Origin: Aphelenchoides besseyi
Taxonomy: Eukaryota; Nematoda; Chromadorea; Rhabditida; Aphelenchoididae
Assembly: GCA_024699855.1 (NCBI GenBank)
Contig: JAMPIQ010000001.1
Coordinates: forward strand, 7,378,001-7,442,000
Reading direction: 5' to 3'
DNA length: 64,000 nt
Shown: positions 63,701 to 64,000 of the stretch, in pieces
Numbering within the stretch: the first letter of the stretch is position 1
Layout: each line of letters starts with the position of its first letter
Notes under the pieces: model-generated
The model's database searches: none
What the model was told of the DNA's origin: nothing
What the model saw: only the letters and a program-made list of their open reading frames with translations
Translations under genes and position numbers: made by a program

Positions 63701-64000
63701 TCATGTCCATGACTCAGACGTTCACTAATCCCCAAAAGGTTGAGGATGTGCGGCCGTTGTCTTGGGCCCGAGGGCACAAACCGAATGGCCACACCTTTTG
63801 TGTGAGTGGACATGTTGCGAGGAGACGCTCAAGAGCAAACAAGGCGCGTGGTCAATTCGAGGCGATAAGACACAATAAACGATGCTCGTCGCGTAAAATC
63901 TGACGAGCGATCCGTGAAATTCATTTCATTGCTTTTCCCCAAAACAAACATAGGATCTAGAACTTACCGAAACTGTCTGATGATCGGAAATTGTACGAAA
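60726..64000. other. 3.3-kb end region without recognised gene
   Basis: Probably includes 5' exons or the promoter of the RhoGEF. Open frames at 61599-62069 and 63340-63660 have no motif and no splice support. No tRNA, repeat array or mobile element seen. Confidence 0.4.

Overview
This window reads as nuclear DNA of a small invertebrate, most likely a nematode. Genes are dense and split by many tiny introns (mostly about 27-60 bp, gtaag...tttag). Marker genes include paired receptor guanylate cyclases, a nematode-style Argonaute, a ZP-domain membrane protein and a ubiquitin with Ala19. There is no bacterial gene organisation, rRNA, tRNA or CRISPR that I can see. The species cannot be fixed from the sequence.

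Layout. 0.2-1.2 kb: 3' part of the Rab geranylgeranyltransferase beta subunit. 2.0-2.7: an Atonal-type bHLH factor. 4.3-5.6: GMP reductase. 5.65-9.3: a segment bounded by a perfect 173-bp inverted repeat, holding a BUD13-like gene and an Argonaute on the opposite strand, both with in-frame stops. 9.47-9.75: a one-unit ubiquitin gene. 11.1-11.4: a small secreted peptide precursor ending in an amidation signal. 11.8-12.4: a lysine-rich one-pass membrane protein. 13.0-15.6: RBM26/27-like RNA-binding protein. 16.0-18.2: APC5. 18.7-21.4: Pumilio. 21.9-23.2: prostaglandin E synthase 2. 24.2-25.6: a BTB-like protein. 29.1-30.4: a BarH homeobox gene between long gene-free flanks. 33.0-34.8 (minus): GPAT3/4-type acyltransferase. 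35.5-37.7 (minus): ZP-type membrane protein. 39.4-43.6 and 44.3-50.3: two tandem receptor guanylate cyclases, the second carrying a complete mariner transposon in its first intron. 50.3-56.7: almost no recognisable gene. 56.8-58.1: an unrecognised serine-rich protein that converges on a minus-strand Asef/collybistin-type RhoGEF (58.3-60.7). 60.8-64.0: nothing recognised.

The genes are a mixture of housekeeping functions (Rab prenylation, purine salvage, mRNA fate, cell cycle, lipid synthesis) and developmental or sensory ones (bHLH, BarH, guanylate cyclases, RhoGEF). I see no operon-like functional grouping. The strongest unusual signals are the inverted-repeat-bounded decaying segment; the two 100%-identical tracts (757 and 803 bp, introns included) shared by otherwise diverged guanylate cyclases; two abutting Pumilio-binding elements in the Pumilio gene's own 3' region; a candidate amidated peptide; and extremely short introns (27 nt, possibly 17 nt).
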